Assembly (NCBI RefSeq): GCF_009905375.1
Contig: NC_133647.1
Span: 45,194,506 to 45,258,505, forward strand
Reading direction: 5' to 3'
DNA length: 64,000 nt
DNA from: Apium graveolens
Lineage: Eukaryota > Streptophyta > Magnoliopsida > Apiales > Apiaceae
Under the pieces are notes generated by a model. The model searched no databases. It worked only from the letters and a program-made list of their open reading frames with translations, and had not been told where the DNA came from. The translations under genes and the position numbers were made by a program. Below, one piece after another: positions 1 through 10,164 of this stretch (position 1 is its first letter; every line of letters begins with the position of its first letter).

Positions 1-518
1 TTCGCCATTGGATAGAACTTTACCAGAAACTTCTGTGCAAGATCTTGCCAAGTAGTGATTGACCCAGCTGGTTCAGAATGTAACCAGTCCTTAGATTTAT
101 CCCTCAGTGAGAATGGGAAAAGCCCCATCTTGATAGCCTCATCAGTCACACAATTATATTTGAAAGTACTACAGATCTCGATAAAATTCCTGATATGCAT
201 GTTGGGATCTTCAGTCGCAGCACCTCCAAAAGAAACAGAATTCTGCACCATCTGAATAGTGCCCGACTTGATTTCAAAGTTATTGGCCTCAATAGCCGGG
301 TGCATGATGCTTGACTGAATGTCATCAATTTTAGGCCGAGAAAAGTCCATAAGAGCTGGATCTGCCGGAACTATATGATCACCCATGATTACTGGCTCTT
401 TCTGCTCACTTTCTGTATCCGAATCTTCAAAATCTATCTTCTCCGGAATACCAAGAACTTCGTTTGTCTCCTCAGCCATATCTAAAGTCCTCTTGCGAGT
501 GCGAGAACGTGTTTGCAT
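1..518 (-). CDS. Athila-like Ty3/gypsy gag, N-terminal part (runs off left edge)
   Basis: Reading the minus strand from the ATG at 518-516, the frame stays open for about 172 codons to the window edge. The product starts with an Arg/Thr/Lys-rich stretch (MQTRSRTRKRT). It then carries the retrotransposon gag core seen in the neighbouring element at 2054-2615: a DFSRPKIDDIQSS segment, NMHIRNFIEIC, LFPFSLRDKSKDWL and ITTWQDL. Gag forms the virus-like particle in the cytoplasm. The ORF lies 113 bp inside the primer site at 631-649, as expected for a gag leader. There is no stop codon in the visible part, unlike every other retroelement gag in this window, so this may be the youngest Athila copy here. 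Family assignment is by motif recall, not by search. Confidence 0.8.
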   Translation of the reverse strand, partial: MQTRSRTRKRTLDMAEETNEVLGIPEKIDFEDSDTESEQKEPVIMGDHIVPADPALMDFSRPKIDDIQSSIMHPAIEANNFEIKSGTIQMVQNSVSFGGAATEDPNMHIRNFIEICSTFKYNCVTDEAIKMGLFPFSLRDKSKDWLHSEPAGSITTWQDLAQKFLVKFYPMA

Positions 519-630
519 AAACGCTCGCTAAAGTACCTGAAACACAACCGGAAACAATAAGTAACACGTCTTAATCACCAAGTCCTAATGACCACTGATG
601 GTAAGTACATAAACTAAACAAATATGCCGA

Positions 631-649
631 GTCCCCGACAGCGGCACCA
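631..649 (-). other. Primer binding site of Athila-like element 1
   Basis: On the minus strand this reads TGGTGCCGCTGTCGGGGAC, six bases after the LTR end. It matches the Athila-type primer site TGGCGCCG(T/C)TGCCGGGGA, usually attributed to tRNA-Asp, with two changes (GGTGCC for GGCGCC and TGTC for TGCC). The equivalent site of element 2 lacks both changes. Confidence 0.75.
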
Positions 650-655
650 AAAACT

Positions 656-2053
656 TGTTAGGGCGAAAACACGCTCTAATAATACATGCAAGTATACGCG
701 TTCGTAAGTAATATAGAATAATTTCTAGTTCGTTCCCACAGAGACTCAGACTAATTATGTTCAATTAACACTTACTCACCAATGTATAATTATTTCTCAA
801 TGTCAAGACAATAACACTTAAATTTGATTAACTAATTATTAACTATAATTAACTACTAGAATTAAGCACTTAATTGACACTTGAATTAACAATATCAAAA
901 CACACATGAGATCACAACTTCATTACTACTTCCTTCAATAGTCATTGTCATTACCCTTAGCATGCAACAGTGATGATATTAATCGAACAACACGAAACTG
1001 ATAAAAGCCAATTTCATTGTACTAATACCTTTCTACCAAGCATCCACTATTAAGATAGAAGCTGAATAGGCATCAATTATGTTGAGACCCTATATGTCTA
1101 CAGAATTTGACAACATAACGATTTAAGCACAAGTTATTCCTTTTGATTACACAGGGCAAGTAAAATGGTTAGAGTTACCCACTAATCATGAATACACATA
1201 CATGAACCTTGCTATTATGGCAAGTTCTAAATCTCAAGATCCACCGTCGCTTCACAAGAGATTAACACCATATCTTATATGTTCGCGACGCACATAAGAC
1301 GAATAAGCACAACCAATACTAGATATCATACAATCATCACACACTAAGGTATTAAACACTAACTAAAAAATTCCATAGTAAATCTGTTACGACCCCATGA
1401 TCACGATTAGCCCATGATAGCACTTATCGTCATCATGCGTTCATATGAAAACATGATAATAACACACGAGAATAATAACTAAAACTACTTATATTAAACC
1501 AGAGTACGTCACAAGAGTAAATAGGTTCAAAGTAAAGAAAACTAGCACCCAACGTTACAACGAAATAAAGAATCACAAGAAAATATGCTTCCTCTTCGTT
1601 GCGGTATACTAAAACGGTCTTCTTCCTTATCTCCTCGCTCCTTAATTAATACTACGATCCAACCTTTTTTGAAATATCTCTAAAAACTACTTATAGAGGA
1701 GTCTAAAATAATTAATCTGAAATTCCATCCCTGAGCAACCGCTCAGCATTCCTGAGCGGGCGCTCAGCTTCCTGAGTGGTCGCTCAGCAGAGCTGAGCGG
1801 GCGCTCAGACCCCTTCTGGAAAATGCTCTGTTTTTGCTCCCGTTTTTTGCTGCATTCTGCTCCTATCTGCCCACTTGTAATGCCAACCACAAGTCAAGGC
1901 TTATTCTTGATGAGATCTCTTCCAGAAATGCAAATAATACCCTGAAATGCACAAACACTAGAAAAACGCATTAAATACACAAAATACTTGATTTCAAGAC
2001 ACCAATTTAAGCCATTATAAGACGTTCTAAGTGGTATAAAATGCCACTTATCA
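656..2053 (-). repeat. 5' LTR of Athila-like element 1
   Basis: A 1398-bp LTR with TG...CA ends. On the minus strand it starts TGATAAGTGG at 2053 and ends CCCTAACA at 656. It is recognisably homologous, along its length, to the LTR at 2733-4180, but clearly diverged from it, so they are two insertions and not one element's LTR pair. It contains an array of GC-rich short palindromes at 1731-1808. Confidence 0.8.
1731..1808. repeat. GC-rich palindrome array CTGAGCGGGCGCTCAG in Athila LTR
   Basis: Four copies of a 16-bp inverted repeat (arms CTGAGC/GCTCAG, variable centre) follow one another within 78 bp: centres near 1738, 1760, 1781 and 1802. The surrounding LTR is AT-rich, so the block stands out by base composition. 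The LTR at 2733-4180 has a different but equally GC-rich hairpin block at about 3826-3880 in the corresponding place. Confidence 0.8.
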
Positions 2054-2615
2054 TGCTCCTAAACCGTTATAGAAGCAATTGATTATCATCCAATCAGGCA
2101 TTCCATGATGAGGACACTTCCTAAGCATCTCCTTGTAGTGCTCCCAAGCTTCACATAAAGATTCTCTCATTTTCTGCGTAATTTGAGTAAGAGCATTCCT
2201 TATTGCAGCTGTCTTCTCCATAGGGAAGAATTTAGTAAGAAATTTATGAGCAAGATCTTCCCAAGTAGTAATCGAACCAGCTGGTAAAGAGTGTAACCAG
2301 CTCTTAGCCTTGTCCCTCAGAGAGAATGGGAACAGTCTCAGCTTCACAGCATCTTCAGAAACACCGCTGAACTTGAAGGTGTCGCAGATCTCAATGAAAT
2401 TCCTAATATGCATATTGGGATATTCAGTTGGAGAACCCCCAAACTGGATTGAATTATGCACCCATTGAATTATGCCAGGCTTGATCTCAAAGGTATTAGC
2501 TGTGATAGCTGGCCGGACAATGCTAGATTGAATGTCATTGATCTTGGGTTGAGAAAAATCCATCAAGGCTTTCGTTCGTGCTGCTGGATCTCTCCTTGTA
2601 ATGAGTACCTGAAAC
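2054..2615 (-). pseudogene. Athila-like gypsy gag fragment (element 2), cut by element 1
   Basis: An open frame covers 2704-2051, but recognisable gag begins near 2615. It carries ALMDFSQPKINDIQSS, NMHIRNFIEIC, LFPFSLRDKAKSWLH, SITTWEDLAHKFL and CPHHGMPDW, the Retrotrans_gag core that packs the particle. Compared with element 1, the Arg-rich N-terminus (about 75 residues) is missing. The sequence near 2608 jumps from gag directly to leader sequence shared with 536-556, so an internal deletion has removed the start. The C-terminal side ends abruptly after FYNGLG where the LTR of element 1 begins. The remainder should lie beyond the left edge. Confidence 0.8.
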
Positions 2616-2708
2616 ACAAACAAATAAACCGTGAAAGTAAAAGAATCCGAGTCAGTGAACTTTAACGAGCACTGATGACAAGCACATAAACTAAAAATTA
2701 ACACTGAG

Positions 2709-2726
2709 TCCCCGGCAGCGGCGCCA
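2709..2726 (-). other. Primer binding site of Athila-like element 2
   Basis: The minus strand reads TGGCGCCGCTGCCGGGGA, six bases after the LTR end at 2733. It fits the Athila consensus primer site (tRNA-Asp type). Confidence 0.8.
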
Positions 2727-2732
2727 AAAACT

Positions 2733-4180
2733 TGTTAGGGCAAAAACACGCGCTAATATTCACGCAAGTATATGCGTTCGCAAGTAGTATAAGATATAAA
2801 TCATATTCGTTCCCACAGAGACTGGTTTAGGTTAAGTTCAATTTATGCACCTATGCAACAATGTATGGTTATCGCTCAATGCTAAGACAAATAACAAATT
2901 GGGTTTTGATTAAACTAAGGGATCATACTAAATAACATTAACTAAGAAAATTGAGGTTGAATTACTATATATGACAAACATGGGATTCTAACTTCATTAA
3001 ATACTTCATTCAATAGCCTTTTCATTCTTAACCTTAGCATGCGATGGTGATGACACTAATCAGATAACATGAAACTGATAAACGCCAACTTTCGTTGCAC
3101 GAGTACCATTCTACCAGACAGCCACAAAGGAGATAGAAGCTGAATAGGCACCAATTATATTGAGACCCTATATGTCTATAGAATTTGACAACATAATGGT
3201 TTAATGCGCAATTTATCTATCATGATTACATAGGGCAAGTAAGATGGTTAAAATTACCTACGAATCATGCATAACAAATACATGAACCTATGCTAGCATG
3301 GCAAGTTCTAAACCTCTATATTCATTGTCGCTTCAATAGAGATTAACACGCTATCTTATATGTTAGCTACGCACATAAGAAGAATAAGCACAACCAATAT
3401 TAGGATATCAATCAATCACCACACACCAAGATATCGAAACAAATTAATTATTGAAATCCATAAGTAAATCCGCTAGAATTCCATGATAATGATTAGCCCA
3501 TAATCGAACTCATCATCATCATGGGTTCCAATGAAAGCATGGTATAAAACAAGGTCTTAATAAACTGAATAATAATCAAAGTACGAATAAAAAAGGTCTA
3601 GGTTTAATAAGAATGAAAACGAGCATCCAAAGTTACAACTATTTCAAAGAATCACAAGTTAAAAACAAGATCTTCTTTTTCGGAGTTGTTTTGTTCTTCT
3701 AGGTCTTCTCCTTGGTATCCCAATCTTCCCAGATGATGAAAACCCTTTTTTAAGTATATATAAGCCCGTATTGGACGTGGACCCTTAAAATCGTCAAATT
3801 CCACTCAAAAAAGGTTTTTTCCAGCGAAGTCAGCCGCGCATCAGCACGCGGCCGCCTGACACCAGCAGGCGGGCGCCTGCAGCCTTTCTGGAAAATTCTG
3901 ATGAATCTTATTTTGCCCATAACTTGAGTTCTACTCGTCAGAATTAGGCGATTCAACGGCCCACGCGAAGCTAACGAGATTCTCTACAACTTGACAATGG
4001 CCTTGGCTTCCAAATCTGATCACTTTTCATCATATTTCCTTTAAAAGGTCCTTTCTTCATTTAACTGATACCTGAACTGCAATAACACAAAAACACATCA
4101 AAATACCAACAACTTGAGTCCAAAACACAAATTTAAGCTTGTAATGAAGCATTCCAAGTGGATATAAAATTCACTTATTA
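2733..4180 (-). repeat. 5' LTR of Athila-like element 2
   Basis: A 1448-bp LTR homologous to 656-2053. The inner end is intact (CCCTAACA on the minus strand at 2733). The outer end reads TAATAAGTG where element 1 has TGATAAGTG, so the terminal TG is mutated. A GC-rich hairpin block lies at 3826-3880. At 4181 the sequence switches to plus-strand copia coding remnants, showing that element 2 inserted into the copia element. Its other flank is off the window. Confidence 0.75.
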
Positions 4181-4409
4181 ATTGCATCCCATGTAACTTG
4201 AAAGTAATGAAAAGTTTCCACAAGCTGAGAGTAGACCTCGAAGAAACAAAAATTGGGTCTACAACAGACAGGGAAAATGCACAACGGTCAATGAATTCTA
4301 TTTTATCTGAAACAACTCATTCTACTTCTGCTAAATCAGTTAACAAAAAGAAAGTGCCCAATACTGGTTGGGTTGCTAAACACACTTAAAACTCATTGTG
4401 TGCAGGATA

Positions 4410-5639
4410 AAATGAAGAAGGTCATATGGATGATAGACAGTTGATGTTCCAGACATATGACAGGTGATAAGGCGCTGCTATCACAATTTGAGGAGAAAGC
4501 TGGCCCTTTGGTGACCTTTGGAGACAACGGCAAAGGATTCACAATGAGATATGGCAAGATTATTTCTGGAAATATTGTCATTGATGATTTAGCATTGGTA
4601 GCTGGTCTTGAAGTAAATCTTCTCAGTGTCAGCCAGTTTGCAGACAAAGGTTTTAAAGTTTTATTTGACAAAGAAGAATGTATTTTCATCAGCAAGAAAA
4701 TCAATGAAGTTGCTCTAAAAGGAGCAAGGAAAGAAAGCTTGTTTGTTGCAGACTTGGACCCAACAAATGAGGATGGTATTTGTTACTTCTACACCAAGGT
4801 ATCTATAGAGCAAAGCAATTTATGGCATAAGATACTCTCACATCTGAACATCAAGGCAATCAAAACATTGGTCAAGAAAGGGTTAGTGAGAGACATGCCA
4901 AAATTAGAGTTTGCTCAAATTGAAGTTTGTGAAGCTTGTCAGACAGGAAAAATGAATAGAACAAGTCACAAGTCAAAAACTATGAATTCCATAAGTGCAT
5001 CATTGCAACTTATTCACATGGACTTGTTTAGGCCAGTAAATGTCTTATCAATTTCAAGGAACAAATATGCCCTTGTGATGGTGGATGATTTCTCAAGATA
5101 CACTTGGTAGAATTTATGCACTCTAAAGATGAAACTCCACACATCATAATTGAGTACATCAAGAAGATAGAAAAATAGGTTGAAGATCATAATTGTGTAA
5201 AGAGATTGAGAAGTGATAATGGAACAGAATTCAGAAATGCAACATTGAGTGAATTCTGCAAAAACAAAGGCATTGTTCAAGAATTCTCAGCTGCTAGAAC
5301 ACCTCAACAAAATGGGGTAGTTGAAAGACAGAATAGAACATTGGTAGAAGCTGTTAGGACAATGTTGCAAGATGCCAAATTGGCAACAAGTTTTTGGGAA
5401 GAAGCTGTTAACACAGCATGCTATACTCAAAACAGATATCTCATTAACAAGGTTCATGGAAAATCACCTTACTCAATCATGTCTAAAAGAAAGCCTACTG
5501 TAAAGCATCTTCATGTGTTTGGAAGCAAGTGTTACATTTTAAAAGACAACTCTGAATATGTGGAAAAATTTGACTCAAAGGTTTTTGAAGCAATTTTTCT
5601 GGGATATTCATTGGAAAGAACTGCCTACAAGGTCTATGT
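4410..5639 (+). pseudogene. Copia pol part 1: protease, GAG-pre-integrase, integrase (broken)
   Basis: The protease motif reads D-S-stop-C-S-R-H-M-T-G at about 4436-4465: the glycine after the catalytic D-S has become TGA. Downstream are NLLSVSQFADKGF, the pre-integrase zinc site (LWHKILSHLN and CEACQTGK, 4820-4950), and the integrase core with all three acidic positions visible. These are HMD near 5020, SDNGTEF near 5212 and ERQNRTL near 5330. Stops interrupt at about 5108 (after SRYTW) and 5177. The frame is cut at 5639 by a solo LTR and resumes in phase after 7307. Integrase would join cDNA to host DNA in the nucleus. This copy cannot make it. Confidence 0.85.
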
Positions 5640-7302
5640 TGTAGGATTTTATCTATCACGGAAGCATGGTAAAACAATTTTACACATATAAAATCCATAT
5701 AATATGCATACAGATCGTAAATAAAATCGAGGGATCGATTTCTAACCTTTAAAAGTAATCCAAGAATAACGAGCGGAGATCCTTAGCAGCTGCTCCTCAA
5801 GTGTGAAGTACTCCACCGGTATCCACCAAGAAAACGATGTAATGAAGGAGGAGGAAGTGGAGAGAATTAGGGTTTTATAAATCTTTTGGGTTGAGGCAAA
5901 AATAAGGTTTATAATAGTATATTTATAGGCAAAATTTTTAGCTGAAAATTTTCCCATAAAATATTATTATTATTAACCCTTTATTATTCTCACTAATAAT
6001 TAAAACACCTTTTAATTATTAATCCTTTTTCTAAACACTTTAGAAATAATTCTCTCACTTGATTTAATTTTCAAAAATTAAATTCTTAATTAATAATATT
6101 AAGAACTTTTTCTTAATTAATTTATAATCAATTAAATCTCATTTAATCAATTATTAAATTTATCAATTAATTATTTATTTCATAAATAAATAATTATCAG
6201 CCATTATTAATTAATTCCTCCACCATTAAATCATTCTCTTTTATGGTGTGACCCTGTAGGTTCAATATTAAGCCGGTAGTAGAAATAAATAATAATAAAA
6301 CTATTTTATCATTATTTATATAAATTCTCTAATTCATTAAATATGATTAATTAATTAATCATATTTATTCTACATCGTGAGGGATACTTCTCCGCATATG
6401 GCGACTATCCGGATAATCCGAATTCACTGCTTAGAATACCAAGAACCTATTCATTGAGTAGTTACCGTACAATCAATTCCTATTACCCTGCAATGTCACG
6501 ATTAAATATAAGGCATGGAACTGGTGTCATGCATATCTTATTTAGTCACTCGTTTTCCCATTCACTATGCTTAGTTCCATTTAATGTAAATTAGAAACTC
6601 CTTTCTAATTTCATTCACTCTGGCCAGAGATTCCTGAACTAGCATAAGTGGATCAGCATTGAACATTCTCTTCCTTCACTGGAAGGGGTAGATCATTTAT
6701 TGATCATACACTATCTTCGTGTACAAATTCATATACCCAGTAGAGCCCTTATAATTGTCCCTGGAGACTAAGAACTGAACCAAAGCATAGTTCAGTGTAC
6801 ACAAGATGACTATGATGACCTCAAGTCTAAGGATACTTGTACAACTATCACTATGTGAACAACTGCTGACATGTGAGTGAACTCCATCAGTTGTTCAGCT
6901 GTGTGAGTCATGTTCAGTGAATTTATTCTATAATAAGCACCTATATACTAGCTATAGTGTCACCACACAAATGTCTATGAGAACAGACATCCTTCATAAT
7001 GAAGCAAGCATAGTATGTACCGATCTTTGCGGATTATTAATTACCACTTAGTAATCCTACGACCAGGAACTATTTAAGTTTAGAGTTATCATCTTTTAGG
7101 TCTCATTATTATGATATCATCACAATCCATAAAAAGCTTTACTTTAAACTGTGGTATATCTTATTTAAATACTTAAAATAGATAGAGCCCGCAATAAAAA
7201 ACAAAACAAGTCTTTTATTAATATTAATGAAATCAAAACAGATTACATAAAAGTTATTCCTAAATCCTCATACATGATTGGACTTAGGACATATCTCTTT
7301 CA
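5640..7302 (-). repeat. Solo LTR of the copia A/B family
   Basis: A 1663-bp sequence on the minus strand from TGAAAG-type start at 7302 to the TAAAATCC-type end at 5640. It is the reverse complement of the LTRs at 31098-32747 and 55371-57031, and shares the conserved block containing ACCGGTGGA and the AT-rich middle. It is flanked on both sides by the 5-bp duplication TATGT (5635-5639 and 7303-7307). No primer site, polypurine tract or internal DNA is present, so this is a solo LTR left by LTR-LTR recombination. Confidence 0.9.
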
Positions 7303-7307
7303 TATGT

Positions 7308-9278
7308 AATTGATCAAAAGAAAATCATGGAAAGCATAGATGTGACTTTTGATGATGACAAGTGTCCAGATTTGGAATGGCTTGATGATAATGAAGCTGA
7401 AGTCTTTGTATTTTAAAACTCAACATTAACAGTGATTCTGATGAAGAAGATGAAGTCAATGCACAATAGATGATAAATGAAGAGATTACTGAATAAGAAA
7501 ATCATGGAAATGGAAGCTCATCTCAAACACCTGAATTTGATAGCACAAACTCAGGGGGAGAAAGAGAAGAAGGATCTACTAGTCATACCAATAATGAAGA
7601 TAATAATGAAGGCACAAGTCAACAAACTCACACAAGGAAGTGGGATAGTAGTCACACTAGAGAAGCAATTATTGGTGATCCAACTGCTGGTGTGAGAACT
7701 AGAAGTGCAACTGCTAATGAGTGCCTACATGCATGCTTTCTGTCTCAAGTAGAGCCTAAGAAAACTGAAGAAGCTCTAATAGATCCTGATTTGATATCTG
7801 CCATGCAGGAAGAACTGAATCAGTTTGAAAGAAATAAAGTTTGGGAGTTAGTTCCTACACCAACGAACAGAAGTGTAATTAGAATAAAATGGGTGTTCAG
7901 GAACAAGATGCATGAAAATGGTATAGTTACCAGAAACAAGGCAAGGTTGGTTGCAAAAGGCTACTCACAGGAAGAAGGAATTGATTATGATGAAACTTTT
8001 GCTCCAGTTGCAAGACTTGTAGCAATAAGGATTTTTTTAGTATTTGTTGCACATTCAAATTTCAAAGTGTATCAAATGATGTCAAGAGTGCCTTCCTAAA
8101 TGGTGAGCTAGAAGAAGAAGTTTATGTGCACAGCCACCTGGCTTTGAAGATCCATAATTTCTAGATTTTGTGTACAAGTTACTCAAGGCTCTATATGGAC
8201 TAAAGCAGACACTTAGAGCTTGGTATGATACATTGTCAGAATTCTTACTTAAACATGGTTTTACTAGAGGCACTATAGACAAGACTCTCTTCTATAAGAA
8301 GCATGGTGATGATATGATCCTAGTTCAGATTTATGTGGATGATATCATCTTTGGTTCTACAAATGAAAACCTTTGCCAAAGATTCTCCAGGCTTATGCAG
8401 AATGAATATGAAATGGTATGATGGGGGAATTAAGTTACTTTCTTGGACTTCAAGTCAGTCAAAGAAGTGATGGAATCTTCATCAGCCAAACTAAGTATGT
8501 CAAAGATTTATTGAAAAAGTTTGGTATGGTTGATTGTTCACCTGCATATACACCCATGTCTACAGCAACAAAGTTGGATGAAGATAAAAAGGGCAAAAGT
8601 ATAGATATTTCAAGCTATAGAGGGATGATTGGATCATTGCTTTACTTAACTGCAAGTAGACCAGACATCATGTTTGCTACATGTCTGTGTACAATATTTC
8701 AAGCCAATCCAAAATAATCACATTTGATAGCTGTAAAGAGGATTTTCAGATACTTGAAGGGAACTCCAAACTTGGGATTATGGTATCCCAAGGGAACTAG
8801 TTTTAAAGTTGTTGGCTACACATATGCAGATTTTACTGGATGTAGGGTTGATAGAAAGAGCACTAGTGGAAGCTGTCAATTTCTTGGACAAAGACTTGTA
8901 TCCTGGTATAGTAAAAAACAACAATATGTGTCAACTTCTACAGCAAAGGCTGAATACATAGATGCAAGAAGTTGTTGTGCTCAAGTGCTTTGGATTAGAA
9001 ATCAGCTAATCGACTATGGTCTATTGTTACACAAAATTCCAATTATGTGTGACAATACTAGTACTATATCTATAGTGGCTAATCCAGTTAATCATTCTAG
9101 AACAAAGCACATTGATGTAAGGTACCATTTTATGAGAGAACATGCTTCAAATGGTACCATTGAGCTCATTTTTGTTCTAACAGACTAACAATTAGCTGAC
9201 ATTTTTACTAAACCTTTGGATGAAGCAACTTTCACTAGACTTGTAGGTGAAATTGGAATGCTTAATTCTTCATCCTAA
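7308..9278 (+). pseudogene. Copia pol part 2: reverse transcriptase and RNase H (broken)
   Basis: After the solo LTR the coding frame continues with an acidic linker. The RT begins near 7780: [43 protein letters not shown] (7850-8020). A frameshift lies near 8065-8100, and recognisable sequence resumes with KLLKALYGLKQ (8177). The catalytic YVDD box is intact at about 8332-8343. A further shift lies near 8420. GELSYFLGLQV and SLLYLTASRPDIMFA follow. RNase H spans 8724-9188 (TSGSCQFLG, KAEYI, CDN, ending ADIFTKPL near 9200). Several stops interrupt it, for example at 9186-9188. RT and RNase H together copy element RNA into DNA in the particle. This copy is dead but recent enough to read. Confidence 0.85.
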
Positions 9279-9525
9279 GGCAAGAACTCAGCTAATATTT
9301 TGCAACAGATTAATTTCTAGTAAATCAAAATTAATTTGATTTAATTGAAAATTAACTGAAATATGAATTATAAATATTTCAGAAATCTCTGCATATTTAT
9401 TTTTCAAAAATGAAAATTCAGCTTAGAATTTTTCAAATTCTAAGAAAACTGTCTAGCTGTTAATTTACATTTTTAATATGTAAAATTAACACAAGGCAGA
9501 ATCAAAGTGATCAAAAGTATATAGA
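9279..9525. other. AT-rich non-coding stretch after copia RNase H
   Basis: About 250 bp of AT-rich sequence with no coding signal. It separates the end of pol from the repeat array. Confidence 0.6.
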
Positions 9526-10075
9526 GAACTGAGTTCTCGATAAGTCTAACTGACTTATCGACAAGTCATTTTAAGATTTCTCGAATGAGTTCTCGATAAG
9601 TCAATTTACTGACTTCTCGAGTGACTTCTCGATAAGCTATATTATGACTTATCGATAAGTCATTGTAAAGTTCTCAAGTAGTGTTAACTCACAGAGTTCT
9701 CTACAAGTATAATTTTTAGACTTATAAATAACTCAGAACTGAAATAATTTAATTTAATAAATTATTTTGGTAAAATACTTTTGGCAAATATATTCTGATT
9801 TTATTTTAATTTATTCAAATAAAAATTGGAAACAATTCGGTCCATTTTGGACAAACTGAGTATTTATTTGACATCTCGATAAGTTATTTTTTTGTTCTCT
9901 ACAAGAATAAATAAAATGACTTATCGATATGTTTTTCATATTTCAAAATGACTTCTCGATTAGTATCCAAATGTCTATTTTTGACTTCTCGACAAGCCAT
10001 TTGCTTTTACTATAAATATCCAGACATCTCGATACATATACATACTTACACCTTCGAGAACTCTAAGTGACCTAG
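9526..10075. repeat. Array of TCTCGATAAGTC-type quasi-palindromes
   Basis: About a dozen imperfect copies of a motif of the form GACTT(C/A)TCGATAAGTC, some as the full palindrome (GACTTATCGATAAGTC at 9646-9661). Others are half sites such as GAGTTCTCGATAAGTC (9531-9546), GACTTCTCGAGTGACTTC (9611-9628) and ACATCTCGATA (10023-10033). Spacing is irregular. The same motif family, mostly as AGAGAACTC and ATATCGACAAGTC, recurs in the 3' LTR at about 15340-15730. Sireviruses are known to carry conserved short repeats and palindromes in non-coding parts. This particular motif is not one I recognise. Confidence 0.8.
10011..10018 (+). promoter_or_regulatory. Possible TATA box upstream of the copia third ORF
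   Basis: CTATAAATATCC at 10010-10021 is a good plant TATA match. It lies 154 bp before the first readable codon of the third ORF (10165), and a CT-rich leader (10080-10130) lies between. The repeat array sits directly upstream. This suggests the third ORF had its own promoter, but only transcript mapping could show that. Confidence 0.4.
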
Positions 10076-10164
10076 CTTTTTCAATCCAAAACCGATTTCT
10101 CTCTCGTTTCAACTCCTTTCTCACTAATTTTTCTTACCCATTAAACTTTATACTCATAACAATT

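Larger units (their letters stand above)
1..2053 (-). mobile_element. Athila-like gypsy element 1 (5' part)
   Basis: Minus-strand element whose 5' LTR is 656-2053, followed by a primer site and gag; the rest lies left of the window. At 2053/2054 its LTR abuts the broken gag of element 2 in the same orientation, so element 1 inserted into element 2. The expected 5-bp duplication would be TGCTC (plus strand, 2054-2058), but the other side is off the window. Confidence 0.75.

Noticed and set aside
4393..4704. Minus-strand 103-codon ORF, and similar antisense ORFs at 5014-5280 and 14476-14790
   Set aside because: They are shadows of copia coding frames on the plus strand.
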